A stretch of 64,000 nucleotides of DNA from Adiantum capillus-veneris (Eukaryota; Streptophyta; Polypodiopsida; Polypodiales; Pteridaceae), in NCBI GenBank assembly GCA_014529385.2, contig CM043970.1, positions 63,906,996 through 63,970,995 on the forward strand, in the 5' to 3' direction. Positions 12,595 through 26,572 of the stretch are shown here, piece by piece. The position numbers were made by a program, and so were the translations under genes. Within the stretch, counting starts at the first letter, position 1. Each line of letters begins with the position of its first letter. Below the pieces are notes generated by a model that was not told where the DNA came from, made no database searches, and saw only the letters and a program-made list of their open reading frames with translations.

Positions 12595-13530
12595 TTGTAC
12601 TTGGATGATATGCTCATAGACGAGAAGTCAAAAGATGAGATTGCACTTCTCAAGGATGCCTTAAGCAAGCATTTTTCTATGAAAGATTTGGGTGATGCAC
12701 ATCACTTTCTTGGTATGCGTATCAAGGGAGTTCGCAAACATGGTATACTTGAACTTTTGAAGGAAGAGTATATTCACAAGGTCTTGCAACATTTTAATAT
12801 GCAAGGGGGGAAAGCATTGAGTACCCCAATGGCTACATACGAAACACTTAGCAAGCATGATTGTTCCAAATCAGATGTTGAAAAGGCAAAGATGGAAAAG
12901 GTGCCATATTCCTCGGCAATTTGGTTGTGTTATGCTCGCCATGGTTAGCACACGGCCAGACATTACATATGTAGTGGGAGTGGTCAGAAGATTTATGGAA
13001 AATCCAGGAAGAAAGCATTGGGAGGCAATGAAGCACATCTTGAGATATATCAAGGGCTCCACTAGCAAGTGCTTACACTTTGGAAACAATGATGCATCCA
13101 TAGTTGGATACACTGATTCAGATTATGCGGGATGTGTGGACACTAGGTGATCCACATTTGGCTATCTTTTCTTGTTTGTTGGAGAGGCAGTTTCTTAGAG
13201 ATCATGTATCCAAAATTTCACTTCGTCTTCCACCATGAGATAGAGTATGTTGCAGATTCCGGTTCCAATAAAGAAGCTGTGTGGTTATCTCATCTAGTGG
13301 GAGACCTTGGTATACACCAAACTCTAGTGCTACATTGCGATAGTCAAAGTGCGATTGCGTTAGCAAAGAACCCCGTGCTTCACTCCAAGTCAAAACATGT
13401 AGAGGTCAGGTATCATGTGGTACGGGATATTTTGGTTAGCAAACACATTGACTTAGTCAAAGTTCATATGGATGAAAACCGAGCGGATGCTCAAATGAAG
13501 AGCTTAGCATCAGAGCGGTTCACACTTTGA
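12595..13530 (+). pseudogene. Copia RT C-terminus and RNase H fragment
   Basis: It begins inside the RT active-site motif (YLDDMLI at 12,597, Leu for Val), then FSMKDLGDAHHFLGMRI. The RT end reads STRPDITYVVGVV and RYIKGST. RNase H carries YTDSDYAGCVD, then, after a frameshift, HCDSQSAIALAKN and SKSKHVEVRYHVVRD. Frameshifts occur near 12,940 and 13,150. Everything upstream of the RT active site is missing. Sequence similarity in the RNase H part to the copia at 53.9-54.5 kb suggests a related lineage. Confidence 0.85.
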
Positions 13531-15240
<1,710 letters not shown>

Positions 15241-15247
15241 ACAGTAA

Positions 15248-15305
15248 ATGGGCGGTATACCAGGGTGGTAAAGCTATCATCTAGAAGTTTCAAAATCCCA
15301 AATCA
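15248..15305 (+). repeat. Possible tRNA-derived SINE head
   Basis: GTATACCAGGGTGGTAAAGC contains an A-box-like TGGTAAAGCTA, and about 20 bases on is a B-box-like GTTTCAAAATCC. The boxes are imperfect and there is no full cloverleaf. A decayed SINE or tRNA relic is possible. Confidence 0.35.
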
Positions 15306-15499
15306 GCTCTCCCCACAGTTGACAAACCCCCCCCCCCCCCCCGATTTTTGTTTTCCCCCTTTTCTTTTTATCTTCCCAATGGATGCTCAATCCTTAACCG
15401 ATATGTATCGTCATCCTATGCTTAACAGACAACCGTTGTAATGTTTGTTTTTGATCCCATGGGTCATATATGACCTCCGTGGATGATAATTCATTCTAT

Positions 15500-15500
<1 letters not shown>

Positions 15501-15583
<83 letters not shown>
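15501..15583. repeat. (CT)n microsatellite
   Basis: About 83 bp of uninterrupted CT repeats, outside any LTR I can identify. Confidence 0.95.
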
Positions 15584-15586
<3 letters not shown>

Positions 15587-15719
15587 ACAATTGTACTATA
15601 CAAGAACCAAAGCACATTCTGAGCTCAACTTTATAAAGAAACCTTTGCTTTGATTCATGTATTAAAACTTTTTATTTCCTAGTGTATTGCAAGGTAAGAA
15701 TATTACTGGAACTTGAAAG

Positions 15720-16680
15720 GTAGGGTTCGCGAGTGTTGTGGGCCTGTGATGCAGAGGATGGGGGTGGGGCGAGGAGAGGCCCCTGCTACAAGGGTGCTCC
15801 CGGGAGGGGGAGCCCTAGTTGGGAAGCTCCTGCGCTTCTTCATCTAAGTCTCAAGCGTCGCTATTTTTGCACTCAGGCACCTTGGGGGCCTCTTGTCTCG
15901 CATAGGGAACTGTTGGCTTTCATCGGCTTGGTGGGAGCCTAGGCACTTTGGACGGAGCTCATCACGAGTGGGGGCAAAGGATGTGGGGAGCATGCAAAGC
16001 TTACTAAGTTTGGGGGCTACCACCTCTTCAAACTGCGTTCGTCTTCAGTGGGGCAAGCTGGTCAGTATGCAGGGAATGCTAGATCATGGAGAAGGGCTGC
16101 TGGTCCGCCTTGCCATCATCATTATCAGTTGTGTTGTATTGCTTGGGCCAAAGCTGGTCCGGGGTCTGTGGTGTGCTACTGATCGGATGGTGTCCTAGTT
16201 ACTCCTTATTTTGGCTGGCTTATCTACTCAAATGGTCCTTGTGGTGGTGGTGTTCGGGTCTATGCGAAGCCACTTTTCAGGCACATCGTATGTCTGTGAC
16301 AAGGGTGGATATGTGGTGGCACCATGTTAGTCATCTTCCAATAATGGGAACTAGGGCCTCGTCCTTGTGGCTTGCTTTTCTGATTGGGTGGTGTCGCGCT
16401 CGGTGGAAGTGGGTGTGACTCCCGTGGCAACCGCTCAGGTCTTCTCTTTCTCTCTCGAGGGTGGCTCCCTGTTTAGCCATTTCTCTGTTTTGTTATGTTG
16501 TGGGGTGGTTCCCCTTGTTAGCTAATGTATCTGATGGTTATGGTTGAGATTTGGAATCTGAGATGCTATGGTCAGTTTGGGGGTGTCATGGCCCAGTTTG
16601 GGCATGGCATGATTATGTAATTTTTTGGTTTTGTTAATATATATCTACTCACAATTATGAGTTTTGCCCAAAATTAAAAA
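15720..16680 (+). repeat. Probable LINE 3' end (untranslated part)
   Basis: No coding motif is seen, but the right end (ACTCACAATTATGAGTTTTGCC followed by an A-rich tail) matches the 3' ends near 18,900 (+), 21,525 (-) and 61,965 (-). GGGTGTCATGGCCCAG...GCATGG about 80 bp before it is also shared with the 61,965 copy. Confidence 0.5.
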
Positions 16681-16820
16681 CCTTTTATTTCTAGCTAGAA
16701 ATACTTTCTTGCTCTTGTGGAACCTTGGTGCAAACACAGAACTTTGTGCACCAAGAGAGCGTATAGGCCTTCAAGCATAAAGCAATTGCCATGATGACTT
16801 GTGATGTATGGCTTAAAAAG

Positions 16821-16935
16821 ATATTCTCACCATATTCTTCTACATACAAACATTGTATGTAGAAGAAATATTCTCACCATATTCTTCTACATACAAATAT
16901 TCTCACCATATTCTTCTACATACAAACATTGTAAT
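16821..16935. repeat. Short tandem repeat containing an inverted repeat
   Basis: ATTCTCACCATATTCTTCTA occurs three times in about 110 bp. The first unit is followed by its own inverse, giving a hairpin at 16,837-16,865 with 13-bp arms (CTTCTACATACAA / TTGTATGTAGAAG) and a 3-base loop. Confidence 0.85.
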
Positions 16936-16968
16936 CACAAAATGTGCACAAAAACGGGCATGGCAAAC

Positions 16969-16972
<4 letters not shown>

Positions 16973-17012
<40 letters not shown>

Positions 17013-17034
17013 ACTGACACACACACACACACAC
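16973..17034. repeat. (CT)n(CA)n microsatellite
   Basis: CT repeats followed by a short CA run. Confidence 0.95.
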
Positions 17035-17361
17035 GTGGAATTTATTATAAGTGGGCAATTCTAACACATAATATCTTCCATAATTTAAAATTAATAGCAA
17101 AAATAAATTATTTTACTTTTGAATCAGTCAAAAAGCCACTTGATTAAGACAAAAGTTCATTAAAATAGTAAAAAAGACTAGATTATTTAATGAAGTCTAT
17201 ATACGTGGATGATTTACAAAACACTTAAAAATGGTTTTTTGTACAATTGTGTAATGCAACCTCTCACATATCTCCCCAACGAAAGATATCTTCTAAGAAC
17301 GTGTTCTTAGGTAACCCACAGTCAAAGACTTCAATGGGTCCTTGAAAAAATAAGCTCAAAA

Positions 17362-18930
17362 ATGAGAAGATGGGAGTTTGTTCTCCTCCCCTTCCAAAGC
17401 CGGATTAAAAAGATTAATGCTTTTATGATCTCGTATATTGCTTTCCTCAACCCCGTGCTCAAGATGGCTAAGTGTAACTGGAAAGAATTCTTACAACCAG
17501 TGAAAAAGTTTCTTTGGAAGAACAACACGAAAAGCTCCCGGCCATGGCAATGGGCTATATAGGAGGTAATTGCTCGCCCGATAGACCAAGGAGGGCTCGG
17601 AATTATTAACCCTGTATCCCATGCTGAGGCCCTTTGTGCCAAATTTATGGTCTCATTGGCTAAACAGGACCAAGCTTGGGCTATCATGATCAAGGAAATG
17701 CTTGATGCAGCAAAATTGGGATCGAAAGGGGGAAAGTGGAAGGGGGTTGTGATGCACAACAAACTTCTCGCCCCGAAGTGGTCTTATCTGAGATCTGGTG
17801 GACTCTCAAGGGAGCTGATGAGGAAGTGCAAAAGTGCAACTGAGATTTTGGAATGGGGGGAAGTAACCAGATACTTTAAGAACTCCATTTTGCACTGGTC
17901 CCCTTGGCTCTCTAAAATATTGGGGCCGCCGCAAAGCCCCTATTGGATAGAAATGGCCAGGAATGTGAATAATAAGGGGCTCGTTTGACTAGAGCAATTC
18001 TGGGATGGCAACAGGAAGTGTTGGAAAACTGCTGACTCTTTAGCCATGCAATTTCAACGGAATGGCTTTGAGATCTTACTAGTCTACAGGCTGATGAAAG
18101 AGCCTGATAAGGTGGTGATGCCAATTTGTGAATCCAGCTTTGAATGGGACGCTTGGAGATGGCCCGGGAGTAGCCTCTTTTGGAAACCACACTCTAAAGG
18201 CATTTACCATGCATTAATGCACGAGGCTAATTGGTGTAGCCCCCTCAACAAATTATAGAAGAGGCACTGGACGGAAAAACGGTGGGAGGGCTTCATGGAG
18301 AACATCTAGAAGCCAAGGTGGCCTCAGTATATGAAGATATTTCTGTGGAAAGTGATGTGGGGTGCTTTGCCGACGAGCGTAGAGATACAAGAAAGAGGCA
18401 TCGGGTCCGATCGTTGCTCGGGGTGCAGAATAGCTAGTGAAGAACTAGCCCACCTTTTCATGGGATGCCAGGCAATCAGGGGCATGGCTGGGAAAATATG
18501 CAAGTGGATTCAAAGGACATGGAAAATTAAGTTCTTCAAGAGTGATCTGTTCTTTCGTAGTAATAGGTTGGGAAGTCATGCTCTTCTTGTCTACACTCAA
18601 ATAATCAGGTACTACTTCTTGCACCATATTTGGCAAGCAAGGAACCGCCGCAGGTTTGAGGGGGATCTGGCTGTGGCAAGCTTTTGTGAAATCATACAAG
18701 AGAGCAGAGTGACGATACACATGATCGGAGGCAAACAAGCCTCAGAGGACTGGTCTAAAACAATACACAACATCTTGTAATAAGTAAAGCCTAGGAGTAG
18801 TAGTGGTTTCTCTGCCAAGCAGATACCTTGTAATCCTTTGACCCTCAAGGCTCGGTCTAAGCTCGAGGTTGGTGTATATTCCTGATGTTCTTAATACTAT
18901 CCACTCACAATTGTGAGTTTTGCAAAAATA
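17362..18930 (+). pseudogene. L1-type LINE, 3' half (RT C-terminal region and zf-RVT domain)
   Basis: The segments MRRWEFVLLPF, KMAKCNWKEFLQPVKKFLW, DQGGLGIINP and LHWSPWLSKI are typical of the region after the reverse transcriptase in plant L1 LINEs. It ends with a zf-RVT domain at 18,331-18,780: MKIFLWKVMWGALPTSVEI, then CSGC...ELAHLFMGC, the Cys-Cys...His-Cys pattern. Stops occur at ~17,561 and ~17,986. The 3' end has the family signature CACTCACAATTGTGAGTTTTGC and an A-rich tail. Endonuclease and RT core are absent, as expected from 5' truncation. Confidence 0.85.
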
Positions 18931-18934
18931 AAAT

Positions 18935-19300
18935 AAAAATGTATTCTTAGAAACTTTACCTTGATACATAAGAGCTTCAAGTGCTCTCTTACAAAGCATT
19001 CACCCACATATTGCTCTCTTCCACTCCAAACCTATCCATGTCTTCTACAAAAACTTGTAGGGTAGAGGGGCCACTATAGAGAGAGCGAACTTGGGCAACA
19101 AATTCCCGCCCATCTATTGCACTGTTTTCATTGTGGAGAGGCAAAAATAGAAGATCTCTGCAACACATCGCTCGAGCAAAAATTTAAGGGCAATCGATGC
19201 TTCAACAACAAATGACGATGCAAAATTCAGAACTTTGTGTAACAAAAATGAGCACCAATCAAAATACTACCCTGGGGGGAATTTAGAGCCATTATGCTAG
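18935..19300. other. No gene recognised
   Basis: Spacer between the LINE tail and a tRNA-like segment. I see no domain or repeat here. Confidence 0.4.
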
Positions 19301-19365
19301 CTAGGCTTGAACCCTCGATCTAAGGATGACAATTTCACCACAAACTTGCTAACACCCAAGCAAGT
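19295..19365 (-). repeat. tRNA-like SINE or tRNA relic
   Basis: On the minus strand there is an A-box-like TTAGCAAGTTTG (19,352-19,341), then a B-box GGGTTCAAGCCT (19,314-19,303) at about the spacing found in tRNAs. One A-box position deviates and I cannot close a full cloverleaf, so this is more likely a tRNA-derived SINE or pseudogene than a functional tRNA. Confidence 0.45.
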
Positions 19366-19636
19366 GGGTGTTGCATGTCTCAAGACTGGCTCAAAAAGAT
19401 AAATTCAAAAGGGGTCGATGAGTCTCCCTACAGGGCCGATCTTTTTACTGGCCCCTCTACCCTAGTAATCTTTTGACAATGGCAATAAGGATGAAAATTC
19501 ATGCAGCGTATGACCCTTGAGAACCTCGTGAGGTTACACTAGTCCTTCATTTGTATGCATGCATAAAGTATTCAACCATTAATTAATTGAAGCAAACCAA
19601 TTAATTTTCTATATACTTTATTTATTATGGCTTAAA

Positions 19637-19638
<2 letters not shown>

Positions 19639-19701
<63 letters not shown>
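19639..19701. repeat. (CT)n microsatellite
   Basis: About 62 bp of CT repeats followed by CTT units. Confidence 0.95.
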
Positions 19702-19702
<1 letters not shown>

Positions 19703-19799
19703 CTTCCTTCTTCTTCTTCTTTGGACATTTACGAGTATCAAAGTCTTGTAGATGTAAGAAATGTACGAAACATTTAGCAATCATAGTTTTGAATCCAAA

Positions 19800-21300
19800 A
19801 GCTATACTAGGTGCAAAACTTTGGCATGCATATTTTAGTCACTTGAATTTTGCCAATTTTTTGTGCGCAAAATATGGTTGCTTCATGGTCTCCACTTGAG
19901 ACACCACAACATGTATGGTTTTATTATGGGAAAAATGCAATGTTCTAAGTCTCCTGAGGATGGTTTTGTGTGGGTTGTTCTCCAAATGCAACTTGTTTAC
20001 TGGGAAGTTTGTGGTCCAATGTATACTCCATCTTTTGGATAACATATGTACCCCGTCACTTTTATTGATGATTACTCCAAGAATGAATGTGTATATCTGC
20101 TTCAAGCACTTTTTGCTTCTAGCACGGAGTACTTGTCTAAAGAGTTCATAGCACTACTCATGATTCATGGGACAAAACACCAATGGACAGTGACTTATAT
20201 CCTTCAACAAACTAGTGTTCTAAGAGGAAAAGCATGTCACCTATGAAGATGGAACTCTTTCCAAAAGCCAATATTTGCCACATGTGCTTTGGCCTAAGGT
20301 TGTGGCATATGTATTAAAAATATGTCTCACTAAAGCATTGCAATCTACACTCCATATGAGGCTTTGGCATGACAAAAGGACATTCAGTGGTCATTTGCAT
20401 GTCTTTGCCACTGCTTGGCTTATGTTTTGGTGTTTAAGCAACAATGCAAGCAATTGGATGATCAGGCTATGAAATGTATTTTTTTGGATACCATCTAAAA
20501 AGCAAAGATTAAAGTTTTATCATCCACAAATGTAGTGTATCGTGATTAGTGACGATGCCCTATTCGTGAAAAATACACTTCAACCTTTATTTTCATATAC
20601 CAAGGATATAGATTTGAGGTCACAAAATATATATGATATGTTGTGAACTGTGTGTTATAATGGGAATACAAATGTAATTCGTCCTAATGAGGAAATTATA
20701 TAGCCTATACAATTTTAAACGGCATTATAAATTGACCAATTCTTTATGAAAATGTACAAGCTATAAATGATGAGGATAGGGCTAAATATGAGTAGGCTAG
20801 AGGCATGCCAAAATCATTGGTGTGCACTTTGCATGATAATATTTTGGGTGCACTCTTATCTAGCCATACTCGTTCAAGTTCTTAACATACCTCTTATGCA
20901 TCAGACTACTATTCTTAGGATGCATCTATATTTTATGATGAAGAAGAACTTTTGTCATTTGATTAAGTAGAGAATCAAAAAACTGGTTGGTTGCATTGCA
21001 ATCTAAGAGGGTTTTCAAGTTCGTAAGCATGATGATAGTGTTGATTTCTACAAGGATAGACTTGTGTGGCAAAAGGGTATGCCCAAGAGAAGGGAATTGA
21101 TTTTGATGAGAATTTTCCTTCCACTTGTTGTATGACTATCACTTGTTGTAATGGAAGCTCATATTAGTTGGATGTACAAGTTGAACATAAAGACTATAGT
21201 TGGATGGTAGCTCATAATAGTTGGATGGTAACTCAAAGGCTATCTTTTTGAATGGTGATTCCATGAAGAAGTCTACGCAGTGTAACCTCAAAATCATTAG
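19800..21300 (+). pseudogene. Highly decayed copia pol, same family as 1.3-4.2 kb
   Basis: DNA-level similarity to the first copia is clear: GTGCAAAACTTTGGCATGCA, TTTATTGATGATTACTCCAA, GGGACAAAACACCAATG and GAGTAGGCTAGAGGCATGCC have counterparts near 1,467, 1,731, 1,916 and 2,548. Open frames are short and scrambled by indels; GAG-pre-integrase, integrase and the start of RT are represented. It is much older than the first copy. Confidence 0.75.
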
Positions 21301-21519
21301 TGTAGGAGAGAGTCTCCCATAAACAAATAAATAGCTAACAAAATGAGATATGGCGCAGGTCTTCAATGCCTACACAATGGATAATTGTTCGGGCATTTGA
21401 ATATGGAATTTGTATTCTACATACAATGATGATTATATTTATTTATCTTATGAGGACTTATGCCTCTCTCATTGATGATACAAAACCTTATGTTTACATT
21501 AGCTTTGATGTTTTTTTCT

Positions 21520-21680
21520 TTTTTGGGCAAAACTCACAATGGTGAGTGAATTATATTGAAAACCACTAAAAATTATAATCGTACCATGCTCGTGCCAAGC
21601 GATGACAACTCTTAGATGTCACTCATACATCAGCTAATCAGGGAGCCACCCCTGATTAGCTTTGATGTTTTAAGCACAGC
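21520..21680 (-). repeat. LINE 3'-end fragment, minus strand
   Basis: Reverse complement of the family 3' terminus (GGGCAAAACTCACAATGGTG on plus), followed by ACCATGCTCGTGCCAAGCGATGAC, which matches the corresponding part near 62,020. It is a short, 5'-truncated copy. Confidence 0.55.
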
Positions 21681-22163
21681 CTCAGGTGGAAGTTGTTCAA
21701 GAAAAAATGCAAGGAAGGCTCTTAGAGAGATCGAGATGGAGTTCATTATTTTGGGCTTTGGAGGTTTCTCTTATATTTCTTTTCAAGGTGGGAGTTTTAG
21801 GACTTCAAGGATGTATTTTTGGCCTACTTGATGACCTTCAAATCAACCTTAAATTCAACAACATATGTCTCATTGGACTAGTGCGCAGTGAATCATCCAC
21901 ATACACAACAACAATAAGATATACATCATGTGCATGTTCTACATACAAAATTCTCTTGAGTGGACTATTTCAAAAGCCACGTTGTGAAGGATTGGGGGGC
22001 TGGCCTCTAAAGGAACCTATGCAGAAAGATAATGAAAATAGAGGATGTATACTCTCAAGACCAAAAGGATCACCCCTATCATATGCATGGGGGAAGAAAG
22101 AGAACAAGATGCACTCATCTTTTTTGATGGGCACCAGCCACTCACAAATTCCTAGCAATGGAG

Positions 22164-22337
22164 ATGGCATCAAAGCTAGGCATCAAGGCTCAACCAATGG
22201 ATGCATTTCAAAGAGATAATGGTCCTTTTAAGGTCCAACAAGAATCTATTACACCACTGGTTGGAAAGTTCAAAATTCCCATTCAAGGCTATGTGGACAA
22301 GGAGGATTTTTACATCTCTCTTGTCATAAGACATTGA
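22164..22337 (+). pseudogene. Gypsy-type protease fragment
   Basis: A 57-codon frame from ATG at 22,164 contains SKLGIKAQPMDAF and VGKFKIPIQGYVDKEDFYIS. The latter resembles the segment of plant gypsy aspartic proteases after the active site. The active-site part is not recognisable upstream. The fragment ends four bases before the LTR-like block at 22,341. Confidence 0.5.
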
Positions 22338-22340
22338 CAT

Positions 22341-24961
22341 TGAGGCGGTCCGGGGCGGGCAACAAGAAGAGTGGCCTCTAAACACCCTTCGAGGCTCCTG
22401 TGCTGCTCAATTGGGGCTGGGGCGAGCACAATCAGAGACAACAACAACCCACAGCCCGAAACCAAACAAGAAAAGGGGCACCACCTAGTTGTAGATGCGA
22501 ACTAGGACGCACGTGATATCTCCTTGTACTCAAACGCACAAAGAGAGGGGAATGCAAGATAGCCACACACACCAAACACAAACATTCACCACGCCAGAGA
22601 GAGGTAAAGCGCACAAATCAACTTGAGCAACTCAGTCTTAGCCTTAAAGACTAGATGCACACAAAGCTTGATGAGAAATAGAGAGACAACACAAAACTTG
22701 ACCTTGTTGACAATACACAAATTGTCTTAGGGTCACGGGAGCCCTCTCACCGAGCACCTTCTTACAATTGAAAGTTCTGGCAAACAATTCAACAAGCCCT
22801 CAAACCACCAAGCATGAAATGGCACAACAAACTTCAAGGACAATATACCTTCAAACACCTGATGAGCCAACTTATCAAGTCAATTTGGAGAGAAGAGTCG
22901 TAGTTGCAGCATACAATTGCACCCAAAACTATGAATCTTATTTATGGACAAGAGTAGGCTACAAGTGTAATTGCAGAGTATAGTATCACTCCACTCCTCT
23001 AGATGGCATAACTAACTTCAAGCTTCTCCATGCACCTATGTGTAGTGATGGAATAGAGCACTCACAATGCACACACTCTACACAACTAGGCTTGAAGAGT
23101 GGTGTGTTATGTGTTGAGAATGGTGTGGTGTAGTGTGATCATGTGATGATTTACAAGGGAGAGAAGGGCTCTATTTATAGGTTTTAGAAGCCCCGATTAG
23201 GATTAGGCCTAATCAAGTTTATTTGAAGGAATAAAAGACTATGCATATATATTTATTTATTTATTTATTTATTTAATGAGGGTGGGTCTCTCTTGTCCTT
23301 TGAGTCACATGGATGTGGGCTCAAGGGAAGAGAATTATTGAGGATGAAAGGAGAGAGGATTGAGTGAATAATTTGGGAGGGCCTACTCTAGTAGAGGGTG
23401 CATTTTACAATAAGGTTAGTGGTTAGTAATTATCACTACAAAATATTTACAAAATCATTCACCAAATGGTGAGATATATGATGAGAAAAGTTAGAGAAGG
23501 GATGAGCTTGTAAAGAGAGGTTGAAGCTTTGGAGAAGTTGACATTCATCTCTTAATTACAGCACCGGTAAAAGAAGCGGTCAGCATGGCGAAGTAACGCG
23601 TGTCGATGAAGCTATGTTATCTTCAAACCTTGGAAAATTCATGATAAAAGTCTTCATTTGCAGAGGTTACCCTTGGATTTTTGCTAATTTTTTGAAGTTC
23701 TTTACAAAGCTGAAGAGAGTATGGTAATATGGACATATATGTAGAGAGAAAGGGGGACACATAGGATGTAGAAATGGAGGATGAAGGCTATGGAGGTGTG
23801 AGAGATCTGGCAATGGTGAAGAGGGTGAATTAGGACATGGGAGTTGCAGGTTTGGGAGTGGGAAGGAGAGGGAGGAGTGTGTGTGAAAGAGGAAAATGAT
23901 AAAGTGGAAGAGGGAGTGTGGCTGCATAGCATGGGCAAACAGGGGTCCACCAATAAAATCATATCTCACAGCTCGTAGCTCAAAAAAATATGACAAAATT
24001 TGAGGTGAAAGTTCAGCCCACGAGCTACAACTTTTGTTTATATCACCTTTTCAAATTCGGTGAGCATGTGATCTTTAAAAATTCAGCGAAACCGACTGTT
24101 TTTTCCACTGCACAAAATCCTTGTGAGGTCCTTCCTTGGATGATTCTTTTGAATACCTCCAAGAGTGAGCTCCCCATGGTGCATGCATGCATTCCACATA
24201 CCCTTGACCTTATTTGGTAGGTTTATAATTGAAGATATTGTTGAGATCATGATATAAGTGAATAGTATAACTAAGAAAATCAAATATTGAGGGGTCTAAA
24301 AATATGTACATGTCAAATATAAATAATATAGGTGGAAAAAATATAAAGGGGTCAAAATAAATCTCTCTCATTATAAGTCTACCATAAAAAGATGAATATT
24401 TTTTGTGTTCTAATTTATGAGAGTAAAAGAGAATAGATGTAGGAAGGAAAAAATCACAATAGTGAAAAAATATACATAAATAGAACTAGTTTTTTTGGAT
24501 TTTTGTTGGGATGGAGTTACACCAAAAATAAGACAAGCTTGCATGAAATTATTTTTATATGGAATAAAGAGTATGCAAAATGGTAAGAAAAAATATGGTA
24601 ATGGTGAGTCAATGTACATAGCATAAATAACACACACCTAAGTATAAATATTTTAAAAAATACCAAAATAATCATGAAAAATCCTTTTATTTAGGCCCTA
24701 TATACAATGAAATATTTACACACAAATGAGCCATAATATACTTATTATTTTTATTTTATTTTTGATTTTTATAATTTTTTTTTCTCAACTAGCCCAGTGA
24801 CTAGCTAATTGAGGGTTTTTAAGAAAATATGAGGGAAGTCCCCTAACTCACACACGCCTATGTACAGTGAAATGGTAGGGATAGCCACAGTGTTTGGATG
24901 ATTTGATAGGGTGAGGTAGCTTACTATGGCAATTATGAAAAGCCGAAAAATGGCTATCATT
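22341..24961 (-). repeat. Probable long LTR related to the Tat-like gypsy LTR
   Basis: Plus-strand ends are TGAGGCGG...GGCTATCA. The right end is followed by TTAGCCCCCCCTC, a polypurine tract on the minus strand, as at the LTR at 26,309-27,876. Internal matches to that LTR include GGGGCACCACCTAG and CTAGGACGCA. A TATA box on the minus strand (CTATAAATAG, ~23,180-23,171) supports the orientation. The interior is otherwise diverged, with no gene seen. About 2.6 kb; the exact edges are inferred. Confidence 0.5.
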
Positions 24962-25153
24962 AGCCCCCCCCTCAAATAATGGTACATTCATGTACCATTT
25001 ATCCGACCACACAACATGTAGATTGTGTAACGTCTGTCTTTGTCTGCTCTCATCTTTGAAGAACCTTTGTTGTATGATTAAAAAACATTGTGTGATATGA
25101 AAGGTTCTTAGAGTCAATAGCAGGATGTAATGAAGTGACTGAGTAAACCTCCT

Positions 25154-26398
25154 TCATTGAGAAAGTTTCCATAAGCACCCCCCAGGATCAAAGATCTTGA
25201 AATATCTTTCCCAAAGAGAGATGTATGGTATGGAATCACTTACTAATTTCGATTGAAGAAACTTGTAGATTTTATTGTTGTCCATCATTGCATCTATCAC
25301 TATGAATGTGATATAAAATATTGGTTGCTCTTCCTCCTGTGTAAAGTTGATGTTTCTGCTACGATCTTCAAGAGCTTGTATGAGCAAATTCCTGAACTGT
25401 AGCTCATAAAATTCATTCAAACTGGGTAGGCTCATCAAGTCAAAAATTCTATGACCTTCATGATTTATGAAAGCTTGATCCATGCTTCCAACCGCTATTG
25501 GAAGATATTGCAAATAGTTTACCACATAAGTAGATAATAGACGAAGGTTTCTACTGCTTCCAACACATTGAAAGAGAATAGATTTTGGTACTGATTGATG
25601 AAATATCCACATGTAGCAATCAACAAGTTTTTCATCTATGATGAAGACCAGAAGCATCACAATGTGTGACCTCCATACACCAAAGAACCAAATGTAGAAG
25701 GTTTGGAAACATCTGTTCATCACCAAGTATTCATGTCCTCTTCCACCTAAGAAGGTATGGTGCCCTCGATGAAAGGTATATGTGAAGAGAGGAGAAGTTG
25801 ACTTTGAAGAGGTGAAACCCAATGTGAAGATGATTGGGGCTTCAAAAGCTTGGATTTTCTTGCTAAGAGATTGTCCCATGAATGGAGAGTCACCCACTAA
25901 AACACCATTGGAGAGAACGATACCCTTCTGACAGTTTCCTTTTATGATTTCATTTTTTACTACTCTGCCATGTTCTTCATCCCCTTCTAAGCCCCCCCTT
26001 TGGCAAGGTTGTAACTCCTCACATTGTACCACCTCAAAGGTTGATGGATTACTGTTTGATTTTGTGAAAACTTTGGCTTCTTGCATGATAGGTTCCTCTA
26101 TGCTTAACATATATGGGTCATACCAATGCTTTTCAACATCCTCAAACACTTTTTGAAGATTATCCTCACATAGATTCAACTCACACTCTTCTACTTTGTT
26201 TTGGAGTTGGCATTCCATGTACACAATCATCTCTTTATGATCAATGTGGTCTATGATCTCCCCACCTATGATCTCATCTTCTTCTTCACTCTCTTCTTCT
26301 TCACCAAATGACGGGACCAAATCGAATTCCGAACCCTCAACGGCCTCTAAAACACCGGGGACCGAATGGAGCGCCTCGAGCCTGTCATGGTAAAGCAA
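25154..26398 (-). CDS. Unidentified 414-codon ORF starting inside a gypsy LTR
   Basis: The ORF is open for 414 codons. The first ~30 residues are read from the LTR at 26,309-27,876. The rest begins with an acidic run (EEEESEEEDE), then a Cys/Glu-rich segment, then a hydrophobic Trp/Phe-rich middle and a C-terminus ending FDPGGCLWKLSQ. I recognise no gag, pol or host domain. It lies downstream of the LTR TATA box (minus strand, 27,043-27,035), so LTR-driven transcription is possible. It sits between that LTR and a polypurine tract/LTR end at 24,961, the place of the interior of a non-autonomous element. It may be a captured sequence or an element-specific ORF. Whether it is translated is unknown. 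Confidence 0.45.
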   Translation of the reverse strand: MLYHDRLEALHSVPGVLEAVEGSEFDLVPSFGEEEESEEEDEIIGGEIIDHIDHKEMIVYMECQLQNKVEECELNLCEDNLQKVFEDVEKHWYDPYMLSIEEPIMQEAKVFTKSNSNPSTFEVVQCEELQPCQRGGLEGDEEHGRVVKNEIIKGNCQKGIVLSNGVLVGDSPFMGQSLSKKIQAFEAPIIFTLGFTSSKSTSPLFTYTFHRGHHTFLGGRGHEYLVMNRCFQTFYIWFFGVWRSHIVMLLVFIIDEKLVDCYMWIFHQSVPKSILFQCVGSSRNLRLLSTYVVNYLQYLPIAVGSMDQAFINHEGHRIFDLMSLPSLNEFYELQFRNLLIQALEDRSRNINFTQEEEQPIFYITFIVIDAMMDNNKIYKFLQSKLVSDSIPYISLWERYFKIFDPGGCLWKLSQ

Positions 26399-26519
26399 AC
26401 AGGGGGCACCACCTAGCTTGAGCGGCTAGGACGCAAACAACACACCACCATAACAAAGTTTTCATCCAAGAGAGATGGATGCTTCGGAGTAATGATGAAG
26501 AGGAAGGGGAATGAGATCA

Positions 26520-26572
<53 letters not shown>

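Noticed and set aside
19295-19365. Functional tRNA gene
   Set aside because: A- and B-box-like segments are present, but the acceptor and anticodon stems cannot be closed.
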